64,000 bases of DNA from Jiangella sp. DSM 45060 (GTDB lineage Bacteria > Actinomycetota > Actinomycetes > Jiangellales > Jiangellaceae): the NCBI RefSeq assembly GCF_900105175.1, contig NZ_LT629771.1:1736001-1800000 (forward strand), written 5' to 3'. Of this stretch, positions 17,707 through 26,484 are shown piece by piece (the stretch's first letter is position 1; each line of letters begins with the position of its first letter). The position numbers and the translations under genes were made by a program. Under the pieces are notes generated by a model. It worked only from the letters and a program-made list of their open reading frames with translations, made no database searches and was not told the DNA's origin.

Positions 17707-18318
17707 ATGCCCAGCGATCAGCCCCAGAAGGTCACCGACCCGCAGTCGATGCGGGCGCTGGCCCACCCGCTCCGCCTCCAGCTCATGGACCTCCTGGGCA
17801 TCGAGCCCGAGCTGACCGCCACCGAGTGCGCCGAACGCACCGGCGAGAGCGTCGCCAGCTGCTCGTTCCATCTGCGCATGCTGGCGAAGTACGGCTACGT
17901 CGAGCTGGGCGAGCCGCGTGGACGCGAGAAGCCGTGGCGCCTGGTCAGCCGCAACCGCACCGTCGGCCCGGACGTCGAGAACCCCGAGTCGGTGCGGGAG
18001 GCGTCGGCGTTCGCGCGCATCGTGGTCGAGCGTGAGGCCGACCGCCTGCTGCGCACCATCGGCCGGGCGGCGGAGCTGGGTCCGGGCTGGGATCAGTCCA
18101 TGGTCATCAACACGTCCAGTTTCTGGTTGACGCGCGACGAGCTCACCGAGGTCATGGACCGGCTGGGCGCGTTCACCGACGACATCGTGGCGCGGTACGG
18201 GCACCGCCGCGAAGATCCCGCGTCCCGGCCCGACGACGCCCGGGTCGTCCACTTTCTCGGCGCCCTGAGCCCCGATCCCGACCTCGACACCCACAGCACC
18301 GCAGACCACGAGCAGTAG
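17707..18318 (+). CDS. ArsR-family (HTH_20) transcriptional regulator
   Basis: A 203-residue winged-helix repressor. The DNA-binding domain (about 12-85) begins MRALAHPLRLQLMDLLG and has the recognition segment GESVASCSFHLRMLAKYGYV. No clear metal-binding Cys pair is seen, which suits the HTH_20 subgroup often paired with MFS exporters. The C-terminal half is helical and may bind a ligand. It sits directly behind a 26-base palindrome and is the first gene of an operon with a 74-residue protein and an MFS transporter, so it probably represses its own operon. Confidence 0.85.
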   Translation: MPSDQPQKVTDPQSMRALAHPLRLQLMDLLGIEPELTATECAERTGESVASCSFHLRMLAKYGYVELGEPRGREKPWRLVSRNRTVGPDVENPESVREASAFARIVVEREADRLLRTIGRAAELGPGWDQSMVINTSSFWLTRDELTEVMDRLGAFTDDIVARYGHRREDPASRPDDARVVHFLGALSPDPDLDTHSTADHEQ

Positions 18319-18327
18319 GAGACCGCC

Positions 18328-18552
18328 ATGTTCATCGAGCCCAGCCTCCACCACGACCCGCACGCCGAGCGCCGCACGTCCGCCGCCCACTACCGGGCCC
18401 GCCGCGACCTCGTCCGCGCCCGCCGGTTACGCCGCTGGGCCGACCGGTCCGCCCGGCTCGCCGCCCGTCTCGACCGCCGAGCCGGCGCGACGGCGAGCGT
18501 GGCTAGCGCGGCGAGCGCGCGCCCCGTCACCCGGCTGATCAGCGCGGCCTGA
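18328..18552 (+). CDS. Small Arg-rich protein of unknown function
   Basis: A 74-residue very basic protein (a run of Arg-rich helix about 20-50, such as RARRDLVRARRLRRWADR). It has no membrane segment. AGGAG lies 7 bases before the ATG and it fits tightly between the ArsR and MFS genes (9 and 4 bases), which argues it is translated. No family recognised. Confidence 0.6.
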   Translation: MFIEPSLHHDPHAERRTSAAHYRARRDLVRARRLRRWADRSARLAARLDRRAGATASVASAASARPVTRLISAA

Positions 18553-18556
18553 GCCG

Positions 18557-19777
18557 GTGCCGTCCGCGCTGGCGCACCGGCCGTTCCGCCGGCTCACCGT
18601 CGCCTGGACCTTCAGCAACTTCGGCGACAGCGCGCTGTACCTGACGGTCGCGATCTGGGCCAAGGATCTCACCGGCAGCAACGGCGCCGCGGGCCTCGTG
18701 TTCCTGATGCTCGGCCTGCCGGTGTTCCTGGCACCGCTGGCCGGGCAGCTGGCCGACCGCCTGTCCCGTAAGCGCCTGGTCGCGGCCGTCAACGTCGTCG
18801 CGGCCGCCGGAGTGCTGGCGCTGCTCGCCGTCGACGACGCCGCCGACCTGTGGCTGATCTACCTGGTCACGTTCGGGTACGGCTGGGTCGGCTACGTCAC
18901 CAGCGCGGCGCAGTCGGGGCTGCTCAGGGACCTGCTCGACGACGACGACCTCGCCGGCGCGAACGGGCTGCTCACGACGCTCGATCAGGGGCTGCGGCTG
19001 CTCACCCCGCTGGCCGGCGCCGGCGTCTACGCGCTGTACGGGGGCGGCGCGGTCGCGGTCCTGACGGCGTCCATGCTGGTCATCGCGGCACTGGTGGTCA
19101 TGACGGTGCGGGTCGACGAGAGCCCGCCGACGCCGGCCGCGGAACGCGAGGGGTTCCGGCGCGAGCTGACCGCCGGGTTCCGGCACCTGCGCGCCACGCC
19201 CCAGCTGGCCGACCTCACGCTGCTGCTGGGCGTCGCGGTCGCGATCACCGGCCTCGCCAACTCCACGACGTTCGCCGTCGTCGAGGCGCTGGGCATGCCC
19301 AGCGAGTTCTTCGGCGTCATCGCCAGCGTTCAGGGCGGCGGCTCGATCGTCGGCGGCCTGACGGTGGCGCTGCTGATCAAGCGGACGGGGGAGCGGACGG
19401 CGGTGGGCGTCGGGCTCGCGGCGGTCGCCGCCGGGCTGGTCGCCGCGCTGGCGCCGTCCACCCTCGTCGTGTCGGCCGGAGCGGTGGTGGTCGGGCTGGG
19501 CGTGGTGTGGGCCGTCGTCGGCATGGTGACGCTGCGGCAGCGGCTCACCCCGGCCCGCCTGCAGGGCCGCACGTCCGCCGCCACGAACATGGTGCTCAAC
19601 GGGCCGCAGGTCGCCGGCACCGCCGCAGGCGCGGCGCTGATCTCCGTCGTCGACTACCGCGTGCTCGTCGCCGCCATGGCCGTCACGGTCCTGACCTGCG
19701 GCATCGTCCTCCTCTCCCGTCGAATGGCCGCGCCCGCCGCCGTCACGGACGAGCAGCCGGCCGCCCAGACGGTGTAG
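18557..19777 (+). CDS. MFS transporter
   Basis: A 406-residue major facilitator protein with about 12 hydrophobic segments, starting RPFRRLTVAWTFSNFGDSALYL. The loop 2-3 motif is GQLADRLSRKRL. Members of this branch (MFS_3-like) export drugs or metabolites by proton antiport. GTG 18557 follows the small protein gene by 4 bases. Expression is likely controlled by the ArsR regulator and its operator at the operon front. Confidence 0.88.
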   Translation: MPSALAHRPFRRLTVAWTFSNFGDSALYLTVAIWAKDLTGSNGAAGLVFLMLGLPVFLAPLAGQLADRLSRKRLVAAVNVVAAAGVLALLAVDDAADLWLIYLVTFGYGWVGYVTSAAQSGLLRDLLDDDDLAGANGLLTTLDQGLRLLTPLAGAGVYALYGGGAVAVLTASMLVIAALVVMTVRVDESPPTPAAEREGFRRELTAGFRHLRATPQLADLTLLLGVAVAITGLANSTTFAVVEALGMPSEFFGVIASVQGGGSIVGGLTVALLIKRTGERTAVGVGLAAVAAGLVAALAPSTLVVSAGAVVVGLGVVWAVVGMVTLRQRLTPARLQGRTSAATNMVLNGPQVAGTAAGAALISVVDYRVLVAAMAVTVLTCGIVLLSRRMAAPAAVTDEQPAAQTV

Positions 19778-19780
19778 GAG

Positions 19781-19810
19781 TTGGGTCCGCGCGCCGCGAT
19801 CTGGCACAAT
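19781..19810 (+). promoter_or_regulatory. Candidate promoter for the rpsP operon
   Basis: TTGGGT (19781-19786) and CACAAT (19805-19810), 18-base spacing, 132 bases before rpsP. The element is a moderate match to the vegetative consensus. Confidence 0.4.
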
Positions 19811-19941
19811 GACCTGCTGAACCGGCGATCGTGCGGCCCTCTCACCCTCGAGCTCCGGATCCATCGAACCGTCGTGACCGGTGCCCCACTCAGGTGACGA
19901 CGGCTCACCCGTGCGTGAACATCCAAGGAGACTCCACCCCA

Positions 19942-20541
19942 GTGGCTGTCAAGATCAAGCTGAAGCGGATGGGCAAGATCCGCTCGCCGCACTACCGCAT
20001 CGTCGTGGCCGACTCCCGCACCAAGCGCGACGGCCGGGCCATCGAGGAGATCGGCCTGTACAACCCGAAGCTCGAGCCGAGCCTCATCAAGGTCGACTCC
20101 GAGCGCGCGCAGTACTGGCTGGGCGTCGGCGCGCAGCCGACCGAGCCGGTGCTGGCCATCCTCAAGGTCACCGGCGACTGGCAGAAGCACAAGGGCCTCC
20201 CGGGCGCCGAGGGCACGCTGAAGGTCGCCGAGCCGAAGCCGGAGAAGCGGGCCGCGTTCGACGCCGCGCTGGCCGAGGTGCACGGCGAGCCGAAGTCCGA
20301 GGCCACCACGGCGAAGAAGAAGCCGGCCAAGAAGTCCGCCGCCAAGAAGTCCGAGGCCAAGGCCGACGAGGCCAAGGCCGACGAGGCCAAGGTCGACGAG
20401 CCGAAGGCGGACGAGCCGAAGGCGGACGAGCCGAAGGCCGACGAGGCGCCCGCCGCCGAGGCGAAGGCCGACGAGGCCCCGAAGGCCGAGGCCAAGGCCG
20501 ACGACGCGCCGGCCGCCGAGGCGAAGGCTGACGAGTCCTGA
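19942..20541 (+). CDS. rpsP: 30S ribosomal protein S16 with long acidic/lysine tail
   Basis: Residues 1-80 are standard S16 ([20 protein letters not shown], then [11 protein letters not shown]), needed for 30S assembly. The protein is 199 residues instead of about 80-140. From about residue 115 it is a low-complexity tail built on [14 protein letters not shown] units and [14 protein letters not shown] lies upstream of GTG 19942. The stop overlaps the khpA start (TGATG), giving a tight operon rpsP-khpA-rimM-trmD. Confidence 0.97.
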   Translation: MAVKIKLKRMGKIRSPHYRIVVADSRTKRDGRAIEEIGLYNPKLEPSLIKVDSERAQYWLGVGAQPTEPVLAILKVTGDWQKHKGLPGAEGTLKVAEPKPEKRAAFDAALAEVHGEPKSEATTAKKKPAKKSAAKKSEAKADEAKADEAKVDEPKADEPKADEPKADEAPAAEAKADEAPKAEAKADDAPAAEAKADES

Positions 20542-20780
20542 TGCTGGCCGAGGCGCTGGAGCACCTGGTCGCCGGGGTGGTCGACCACCCCGACGACGTC
20601 AGCGTGCGCACGCGTCAGCTCCGCCGCGGCCGGCTGCTCGAGGTCCGGGTCCACCCCGACGACCTCGGCAAGGTCATCGGTCGCGGCGGCCGCACGGCCA
20701 CGTCGTTCCGGACGGTCGTCGCGGCGCTGTCGAACGACGGCGGCGTGCGCATCGACTTCGTCGACGTCGACGGGCGCTGA
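20541..20780 (+). CDS. khpA: KH-domain RNA-binding protein KhpA
   Basis: A 79-residue protein with one KH domain; the RNA-contacting GxxG loop is IGRGGRTA. KhpA-type proteins act as small RNA chaperones, often with KhpB. The location between rpsP and rimM is the conserved one. Its start overlaps the rpsP stop. Confidence 0.93.
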   Translation: MLAEALEHLVAGVVDHPDDVSVRTRQLRRGRLLEVRVHPDDLGKVIGRGGRTATSFRTVVAALSNDGGVRIDFVDVDGR

Positions 20781-20787
20781 CCTCACG

Positions 20788-21294
20788 GTGATCGTCACCG
20801 TCGGGCGCATCGGGCGCGCGCACGGGGTCCGCGGCGAGGTCTCCGTGGATGTCCGCACCGACACGCCCGACGAGCGGTTCGCCGACGGCGCCGTGCTCGC
20901 CACCGATCCCGCCCAGCGGGGCCCGCTGACGGTTCTCGGGTCCCGCTGGCACAGCGGGCGGCTGCTGGTGACGTTCGACGCCGTCCCCGACCGCACCGTC
21001 GCCGAAGGGCTGCGCGGCACGCTGCTGCTGGCCGAGATCCCCGACGGCGCCACCACCGGCGACCCCGACGAGTTCTTCGACCACCAGCTGATCGGGCTGG
21101 CCGTCGTCGGCGTCGACGGCGCCGAGCTGGGCGTCGTCCGCGAGATCATCCACGCACCCGGCCAGGACCTCCTCTCCGTCCGGCGTCCCGGCGGGGGAGA
21201 GGCGCTGGTGCCGTTCGTCACCGAGATCGTGCCGGAGATCGACGTCGCGGCGTCCCGGCTGGTCGTCGATCCGCCACCCGGGTTGTTCGAATGA
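20788..21294 (+). CDS. rimM: Ribosome maturation factor RimM
   Basis: A 168-residue factor for 30S head maturation that binds S19. The N-terminal barrel starts [14 protein letters not shown] and the PRC-barrel C-terminus includes [13 protein letters not shown] and [12 protein letters not shown], both characteristic. GTG 20788 begins 7 bases after khpA and the stop overlaps trmD (ATGA). Confidence 0.96.
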   Translation: MIVTVGRIGRAHGVRGEVSVDVRTDTPDERFADGAVLATDPAQRGPLTVLGSRWHSGRLLVTFDAVPDRTVAEGLRGTLLLAEIPDGATTGDPDEFFDHQLIGLAVVGVDGAELGVVREIIHAPGQDLLSVRRPGGGEALVPFVTEIVPEIDVAASRLVVDPPPGLFE

Positions 21295-22073
21295 GGATCG
21301 ACGTCGTCACGATCTTCCCGGACTATCTGACGCCGCTGGACCTCTCCCTGGTGGGCAAGGCTCGCGAAGCCGGCGTCCTGGACCTGCGCGTTCACGACCT
21401 GCGCGACTGGACCACCGACCGCCACCGCACGGTCGACGACACCCCGTACGGCGGCGGCGCCGGCATGGTGATGAAGCCCGACGTGTGGGGCGCGGCGCTC
21501 GACGACGTCATCGGCTCCGGCGCCTCCGGCAGCGTGCCGCGGCTGCTGGTGCCGACGCCGTCCGGCCGGCCGTTCACCCAGGAGGTCGCCCACGAGCTGG
21601 CCGGCGAGCCGTGGCTGGTGTTCGCCTGCGGGCGGTACGAGGGCATCGACGCACGTCTCGTCGAGGACGCCGCCACCCGCATGCCCGTCACCGAGCTGTC
21701 ACTGGGCGACTACGTGCTCAACGGGGGCGAGGTCGCCGCGCTGGTCGTCGTCGAGGCGGTCGCCCGGCTGCTGCCCGGCGTCGTCGGCAACCCCGAGTCG
21801 CTGGTCGAGGAGTCGCACGGCGCCGACGGCCTGCTCGAGTACCCCGTCTACACCAAGCCGCCGACGTGGCGCGGGCTGGACGTCCCCGAGGTGCTGCTCT
21901 CCGGCCACCACGGCAACGTCGCACGGTGGCGGCGCGACCAGGCGCTGCGCCGCACCGCCGAGCGCCGTCCCGACCTCGTCGCCCGCCTCGATCCCGCCGC
22001 TCTGGACGCCCGCGACCGCGAGGTCCTCGACGCGGCCGGGTTTCCGGTTCCGCCGCCGTCTGTGGCAGACTGA
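21291..22073 (+). CDS. trmD: tRNA (guanine37-N1)-methyltransferase TrmD
   Basis: A 260-residue SPOUT methyltransferase that makes m1G37 in tRNA and prevents +1 frameshifting. Visible signatures: [22 protein letters not shown], the knot region ACGRYEGID, and [18 protein letters not shown]-terminal [15 protein letters not shown] completes the family. Coupled to rimM by a 4-base overlap. Confidence 0.97.
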   Translation: MRIDVVTIFPDYLTPLDLSLVGKAREAGVLDLRVHDLRDWTTDRHRTVDDTPYGGGAGMVMKPDVWGAALDDVIGSGASGSVPRLLVPTPSGRPFTQEVAHELAGEPWLVFACGRYEGIDARLVEDAATRMPVTELSLGDYVLNGGEVAALVVVEAVARLLPGVVGNPESLVEESHGADGLLEYPVYTKPPTWRGLDVPEVLLSGHHGNVARWRRDQALRRTAERRPDLVARLDPAALDARDREVLDAAGFPVPPPSVAD

Positions 22074-22109
22074 TCCGCTGGTGCCCGGCTCGCGACGCCC
22101 CTGCCACAG
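22060..22109 (+). promoter_or_regulatory. Inverted repeat in the rplS leader
   Basis: Perfect 9-base arms CTGTGGCAG (22060-22068) and CTGCCACAG (22101-22109) span the trmD stop and the start of the 129-base trmD-rplS gap. It could be a leader structure or attenuator of rplS; no Rfam class is claimed. Confidence 0.3.
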
Positions 22110-22202
22110 GGGGAGCGCCGACGCGAAGGTCCGGTCACACCGACCCTGACAGCACTTGAATCCGCGGGCGACCTGTGGCGCCGGCGAGAGAGCGAACACA
22201 CC

Positions 22203-22553
22203 ATGCATCTGCTCGACTCCGTCGACTCCGCGCAGCTGCGCGACGACATCCCCGCCTTCCGCGCCGGCGACAACCTCAAGGTCCACGTCCGCGTCGTCGA
22301 GGGCAACCGCTCCCGCATCCAGGTCTTCCAGGGCGTCGTCATCCGCCGCCAGGGCTCGGGCATCCGCGAGACGTTCACCGTCCGCAAGGTGAGCTTCGGC
22401 GTCGGCGTCGAGCGCACGTTCCCGGTGCACACCCCGGTCATCGAGAAGATCGAGCTGGTCACCCGCGGCGACGTCCGCCGGGCGAAGCTCTACTACCTGC
22501 GCAACCTGCGTGGCAAGGCCGCCAAGATCCGCGAGAAGCGCGAGACGGCCTGA
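22203..22553 (+). CDS. rplS: 50S ribosomal protein L19
   Basis: A 116-residue ribosomal protein at the 30S-50S interface. It shows the family signature [20 protein letters not shown], with [19 protein letters not shown] and the C-terminal [14 protein letters not shown]. Usual length. A hairpin terminator follows. Confidence 0.97.
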   Translation: MHLLDSVDSAQLRDDIPAFRAGDNLKVHVRVVEGNRSRIQVFQGVVIRRQGSGIRETFTVRKVSFGVGVERTFPVHTPVIEKIELVTRGDVRRAKLYYLRNLRGKAAKIREKRETA

Positions 22554-22568
22554 CGATCCCCTGACGGG

Positions 22569-22603
22569 AACCCGGCGGCATGACACGGCACCGCCGCCGG
22601 GTT
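22569..22603 (+). terminator. Terminator after rplS
   Basis: Eleven-base arms AACCCGGCGGC (22569-22579) and GCCGCCGGGTT (22593-22603), 13-base loop, 15 bases after the rplS stop, followed by GCGTG rather than a T run. Confidence 0.6.
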
Positions 22604-22692
22604 GCGTGCCCGAGGCACGTATTGTTGCTCACGTGCCACCGGAAGCGTTCGACTCTTCGCCGGGCTCGCCCCGGAAACCCCAGGGAGATGCC

Positions 22693-23430
22693 GTGACCGA
22701 GGAGAGCGCGCCTCGGGAAGGCGACGGGAGCCCGCGTCGCGGTGGCGACGACACCGAGACGCCGAACGCGGGCACTCGGAACGGCCTGGCCGCCTTCTTC
22801 AAAGAGACCGCCATCGTGGTGGCGCTCTCCCTGCTCATCGCCACGGTCGTGCGCATCTTCCTCGTCCAGGCGTTCCTCATCCCGTCCGGGTCGATGGAAG
22901 ACACCCTGCTGGTCGGCGACCGCGTGCTGGTGTCGAAGATCAGCCTGCAGTTCGGTGAGATCCACCGCGGCGACGTCGTCGTGTTCGAAGACCCCGACCG
23001 CTGGCTGGGCGACCAAGCGCCGTCCGGCGGCACCGGCGTCGGCGGCGCCATCAAGGACGTCTTCGAGTTCGTCGGCGTGCTGCCCGACGACTCCGAGGAG
23101 CACCTGATCAAGCGCGTCATCGGTGTCGGCGGCGACACCGTGGCCTGCTGCGACGACGCCGGGCAGCTCACCGTCAACGGCACCGCCATCGACGAGTCGT
23201 CGTACCTCTACCCGGGCGACTCCCCGTCGCTGAACGAGTTCGAGCGCACCGTCCCCGACGGCGAGCTGTTCGTCATGGGCGACCACCGCTCCAATTCCGG
23301 CGACTCCCGCATCCACGGCACGTTCTCCGAGGACCTCGTCGTCGGGCGGGCGTTCGCCATCGCCTGGCCGTTCAGCCGCTGGGGCGGCCTCGGCAGCAAC
23401 GGCGTGTTCGACGACGTCCCCGAACCCTGA
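22693..23430 (+). CDS. lepB: Type I signal peptidase
   Basis: A 245-residue membrane protease that removes signal peptides of secreted proteins. An acidic cytoplasmic N-terminus of about 32 residues precedes one transmembrane helix (about 34-58). Catalytic Ser67 is in IPSGSM and Lys140 in HLIKRVIG; box E is MGDHRSNSGDSR. GTG 22693 is favoured by GGGAG five bases upstream; an in-frame GTG at 22633 would add about 20 residues. It begins the lepB-rnhB-DUF2469 run. Confidence 0.95.
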   Translation: MTEESAPREGDGSPRRGGDDTETPNAGTRNGLAAFFKETAIVVALSLLIATVVRIFLVQAFLIPSGSMEDTLLVGDRVLVSKISLQFGEIHRGDVVVFEDPDRWLGDQAPSGGTGVGGAIKDVFEFVGVLPDDSEEHLIKRVIGVGGDTVACCDDAGQLTVNGTAIDESSYLYPGDSPSLNEFERTVPDGELFVMGDHRSNSGDSRIHGTFSEDLVVGRAFAIAWPFSRWGGLGSNGVFDDVPEP

Positions 23431-23436
23431 TCCGTC

Positions 23437-24126
23437 ATGCCCACACTCGCCCGACGACGCATCCTGGTCCGGCGCGACGCCGGACTGTACGCCTACGAGC
23501 GGACGCTGGCCCGGTCCGGGTTCGCGCCGGTCGCGGGCGCCGACGAGGCCGGACGGGGCGCGTGCGCCGGCCCGCTCGTCGTCGGTGCCGCCGTCCTCGC
23601 GCCGGGCAAGCGGGGTGAGGTGCCCGGGCTGGCCGACTCCAAGCTGCTCACGCCGCTGGCGCGTGAGCGCGCCTACGAGCAGGTGATCGCCCGCGCGGTC
23701 GCCTGGTCCGTCATCATCGTCCCGCCCGACGAGGTCGACCGCGTCGGGCTGCACCGCAGCAACATCATCGCCATGCGCCGCGCCCTCGCCCGCCTCGACC
23801 CCGCGCCGTCGTACGTTCTCACCGACGGCTTCCCGGTCACCGGCCTCGGCGTACCCGGGCTCGCGATGTGGAAGGGTGACCAAGTGGCGGCCTGCATCGC
23901 GGCGGCGTCCGTCATCGCCAAGGTCACCCGCGACCGAATCATGTGTGACCTGCACGAACAGTGGCCCGCCTACGGGTTCGACGCACACAAGGGCTACGTG
24001 ACCGACGATCATCAGCAGGCGTTGACCACGCACGGGCCCAGCCCGGTTCACCGTCGGTCCTACGCCAACGTCGCGCGCGTGGTATCCCTTGGAGACGAAG
24101 GCTGGAAAGGGGAACCCGACCTATGA
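23437..24126 (+). CDS. rnhB: Ribonuclease HII
   Basis: A 229-residue enzyme that cuts RNA in RNA-DNA hybrids and at single ribonucleotides. Catalytic acids are in GADEAGRGACAGPLVV (Asp-Glu), YVLTDGFP (Asp) and the fourth in KVTRDRIM. The C-terminal KGYVTDDHQQALTTHGPSPVHRRSY is typical of actinobacterial RNase HII. The stop overlaps the next start (ATGA). Confidence 0.96.
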   Translation: MPTLARRRILVRRDAGLYAYERTLARSGFAPVAGADEAGRGACAGPLVVGAAVLAPGKRGEVPGLADSKLLTPLARERAYEQVIARAVAWSVIIVPPDEVDRVGLHRSNIIAMRRALARLDPAPSYVLTDGFPVTGLGVPGLAMWKGDQVAACIAAASVIAKVTRDRIMCDLHEQWPAYGFDAHKGYVTDDHQQALTTHGPSPVHRRSYANVARVVSLGDEGWKGEPDL

Positions 24127-24431
24127 GTGCTGAGGATCTCGAGAAGTACGAGACCGAGATGGAGCTCTCCCTCTACCGCGAGTACCGCGACGTGGTCGGC
24201 CTGTTCTCGTACGTCGTGGAGACCGAGCGCCGCTTCTACCTCACCAACAACGTCGACTTCCAGGTCCGCGGCGAAGGCGGCGACGTCTACTTCGAGGTCA
24301 CCATGAGCGACGCCTGGGTCTGGGACATGTACCGCCCGGCCCGCTTCGTCAAGAACGTCAAGGTCGTCACGTTCAAGGACGTGAACGTGGAGGAACTCGC
24401 GAAGAGCGACCTCGAGATCCCCAAGTCCTGA
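24123..24431 (+). CDS. DUF2469 protein
   Basis: A 102-residue conserved actinobacterial protein starting SAEDLEKYETEMELSLYREYRDVV. It shows the family's VVETERRFYLTNNVDFQ and DAWVWDMYRPARFVK. Its function is unknown, but it is nearly always found between rnhB and yraN in actinobacteria, as here, which supports the taxonomic placement. Translationally coupled to rnhB. Confidence 0.93.
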   Translation: MSAEDLEKYETEMELSLYREYRDVVGLFSYVVETERRFYLTNNVDFQVRGEGGDVYFEVTMSDAWVWDMYRPARFVKNVKVVTFKDVNVEELAKSDLEIPKS

Positions 24432-24595
24432 CGGCTGCGCCCACCTGACCGGCTGGGCCGCGCGACCTCCTGCGCCTGGCGAGATCGTGGCTCGTCCACA
24501 GGCACCAGCAGTTCCTCCAGTTGTCCACATTCCGCGGTTCCGCGGTCGAACCGTCCGCCCGATCCGACAAGGCTCGGTATCGGGAGGTGAGGCCG

Positions 24596-24952
24596 GTGCG
24601 AGTCAAGGACACCGTCGGCATCTACGGCGAACAGGTCGCCGCGGAGCATCTGGAGCAGGCCGGATTCGTCGTGCTCGAACGCAACTGGCGCTGCGACATC
24701 GGCGAGATCGACATCGTCGCGCTCGACGGCGCCACCGTCGTCGTCTGTGAGGTCAAGACGCGCAGTGGCCTGGGCTTCGGCTCGGGTCTCGACGCCGTCA
24801 CGCCGGAGAAACTGGCCCGGCTGTACCGCCTCGCCCTGCGCTGGCGCGAGCAATCAGGCCGCGTGGGCGCGGCCCTCCGGGTCGACGTCATCGCCGTCCA
24901 CCGGCTTCGACACGACCCGCCGCAGGTCGTCCATGTCCGAGGTGCGCAATGA
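24596..24952 (+). CDS. YraN family endonuclease-like protein
   Basis: A 118-residue member of the UPF0102/YraN family with a restriction-endonuclease-like core: GEQVAAEHLEQAGFVVLERNW, then GEIDIVALDG and CEVKTRSGLGFGSG. The Asp and the E-x-K of the core are intact. GTG 24596 is chosen for GGGAGG eight bases upstream. The cellular role is poorly defined; neighbouring yifB and dprA suggest DNA processing. The stop overlaps yifB (ATGA). Confidence 0.9.
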   Translation: MRVKDTVGIYGEQVAAEHLEQAGFVVLERNWRCDIGEIDIVALDGATVVVCEVKTRSGLGFGSGLDAVTPEKLARLYRLALRWREQSGRVGAALRVDVIAVHRLRHDPPQVVHVRGAQ

Positions 24953-26484
24953 CCCGCCTGGCTCGCTGCCGCAGCGTGACGATCGTCGGCGTGCGGGGCA
25001 CGGTGGTCGACATCGAGGTGCACATCGGCGGAATGCCGGGGTTCTCGCTGGTCGGGCTGCCCGACGCGTCGTTGTACGAGTCGCGCGACCGCGTCCGTGC
25101 GGCCATCATGTCCAGCCGCGAGACCTGGCCGCTGCAACGCATCACCGTCAGCCTGTCACCCGCGGCGTTGCCCAAACGTGGCAGCCACTTCGACCTCGGC
25201 GTCGCCGTGGCCATCCTCGCGGCTGACGAGCAGGTCCCGCTCGGCGCCGTCGACGGCGTGCTGTTCCTGGGCGAACTGGCGCTCGACGGGCGGTTGCACC
25301 CGGTCCGCGGCGTGCTCCCCGCCGTCCTGGCCGCCGATCGCGCCGGCCTGACGCATGCCGTCGTTCCCGAGCCCAACGCGGCCGAGGCGCGGCTGATCCC
25401 GGGTATGCGCGTGTTCGGCGCCCGGTCGCTGCGCCAGGTGCTCGCGTACCTTCGCGGCGCCGAGATTCCCGACGAAGTGCGCGACGAACTCGACCAGACG
25501 CCCGACGTGCTCCCGCCGGGCGCCGAGGGCGAGTCGCTCGACCTCGCCGACGTGGCCGGTCAGGACGCCGCGAAGAGCGCGGTCGAGATCGCCGCCGCCG
25601 GCCATCACCACCTGCTGTTGTCCGGAACACCCGGCTCGGGCAAGACCATGCTGGCGCAGCGGCTGCCGTCGCTGCTGCCCGACCTCTCCCTCGACGAGTC
25701 ACTCGAGGTCACGTCCATCCATTCCCTCGCCGGCACGCTGCCGCCAGGCCGTCCGCTGATCATCCGGCCGCCGTTCGTCGACCCGCACCACACATCGTCG
25801 CTGGTCGCGATCGTCGGCGGCGGCTCACGCGTGCCGGCCCCAGGCGCAGCCAGCTTGGCGCACCGGGGCATCCTCTTCCTCGACGAGGTGCCGGAGTTCC
25901 CGGCGCGCATCCTCGACTCCCTGCGCCAGCCGCTCGAGAGCGGAACCCTCACGCTGGCCAGGTCCGAGGCCACGTCGGTCTTCCCGGCTCGGTTTCTGCT
26001 GGTCATGGCGCAGAACCCGTGCCCATGCGGCAACTTCGGCAGCACGGTCCGCGAGTGCACCTGCAAACCCGACTCCGTACGCCGGTACGGGCAGCGGCTG
26101 TCCGGCCCGGTCCGCGACCGCGTCGACCTCCGCGTCGACGTCGACGCTCCGACCGTGGCCGAGCTCGACACCGCCGCCGAGCCCAGCAAGGTGGTCGCCG
26201 ACCGCGTCGCCGAGGCCCGGGCCAGGCAGGAGCGACGGCTGCGCGGCACGTCGTGGCGGTGCAACGGCGAACTGCCCGGCCCGTACCTGCGGCGCGAGCT
26301 GAAGCTGCCGGCCGACATCACCGCGCCGGCGTTCGCCCGGGTCCGCGACGGCAGCCTCACCCTGCGCGGGGTCGACCGCGTCCTGCGGGTCGCCTGGACC
26401 ATCGCCGACCTCGCCGGCCGCGACCGTCCGACCGCTGACGACGTTCTCAGGGCACTCCGGCTCCGGCTGGGGGAACCCGTATGA
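24949..26484 (+). CDS. YifB/ComM family AAA+ Mg-chelatase-like ATPase
   Basis: A 511-residue AAA+ protein. The N-terminal ChlI-like domain (SVTIVGVRGTVVDIEVHIGG, ISRNLSPAALPK-like region) leads to Walker A GTPGSGKT (226-233) and Walker B ILFLDEVPEF, with the C-terminal lid ending near 510. A four-Cys zinc-like stretch NPCPCGNF...CTC is present. ComM relatives are hexameric helicases that promote branch migration in natural transformation, consistent with dprA next door. Both ends overlap neighbours by 4 bases. Confidence 0.93.
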   Translation: MTRLARCRSVTIVGVRGTVVDIEVHIGGMPGFSLVGLPDASLYESRDRVRAAIMSSRETWPLQRITVSLSPAALPKRGSHFDLGVAVAILAADEQVPLGAVDGVLFLGELALDGRLHPVRGVLPAVLAADRAGLTHAVVPEPNAAEARLIPGMRVFGARSLRQVLAYLRGAEIPDEVRDELDQTPDVLPPGAEGESLDLADVAGQDAAKSAVEIAAAGHHHLLLSGTPGSGKTMLAQRLPSLLPDLSLDESLEVTSIHSLAGTLPPGRPLIIRPPFVDPHHTSSLVAIVGGGSRVPAPGAASLAHRGILFLDEVPEFPARILDSLRQPLESGTLTLARSEATSVFPARFLLVMAQNPCPCGNFGSTVRECTCKPDSVRRYGQRLSGPVRDRVDLRVDVDAPTVAELDTAAEPSKVVADRVAEARARQERRLRGTSWRCNGELPGPYLRRELKLPADITAPAFARVRDGSLTLRGVDRVLRVAWTIADLAGRDRPTADDVLRALRLRLGEPV

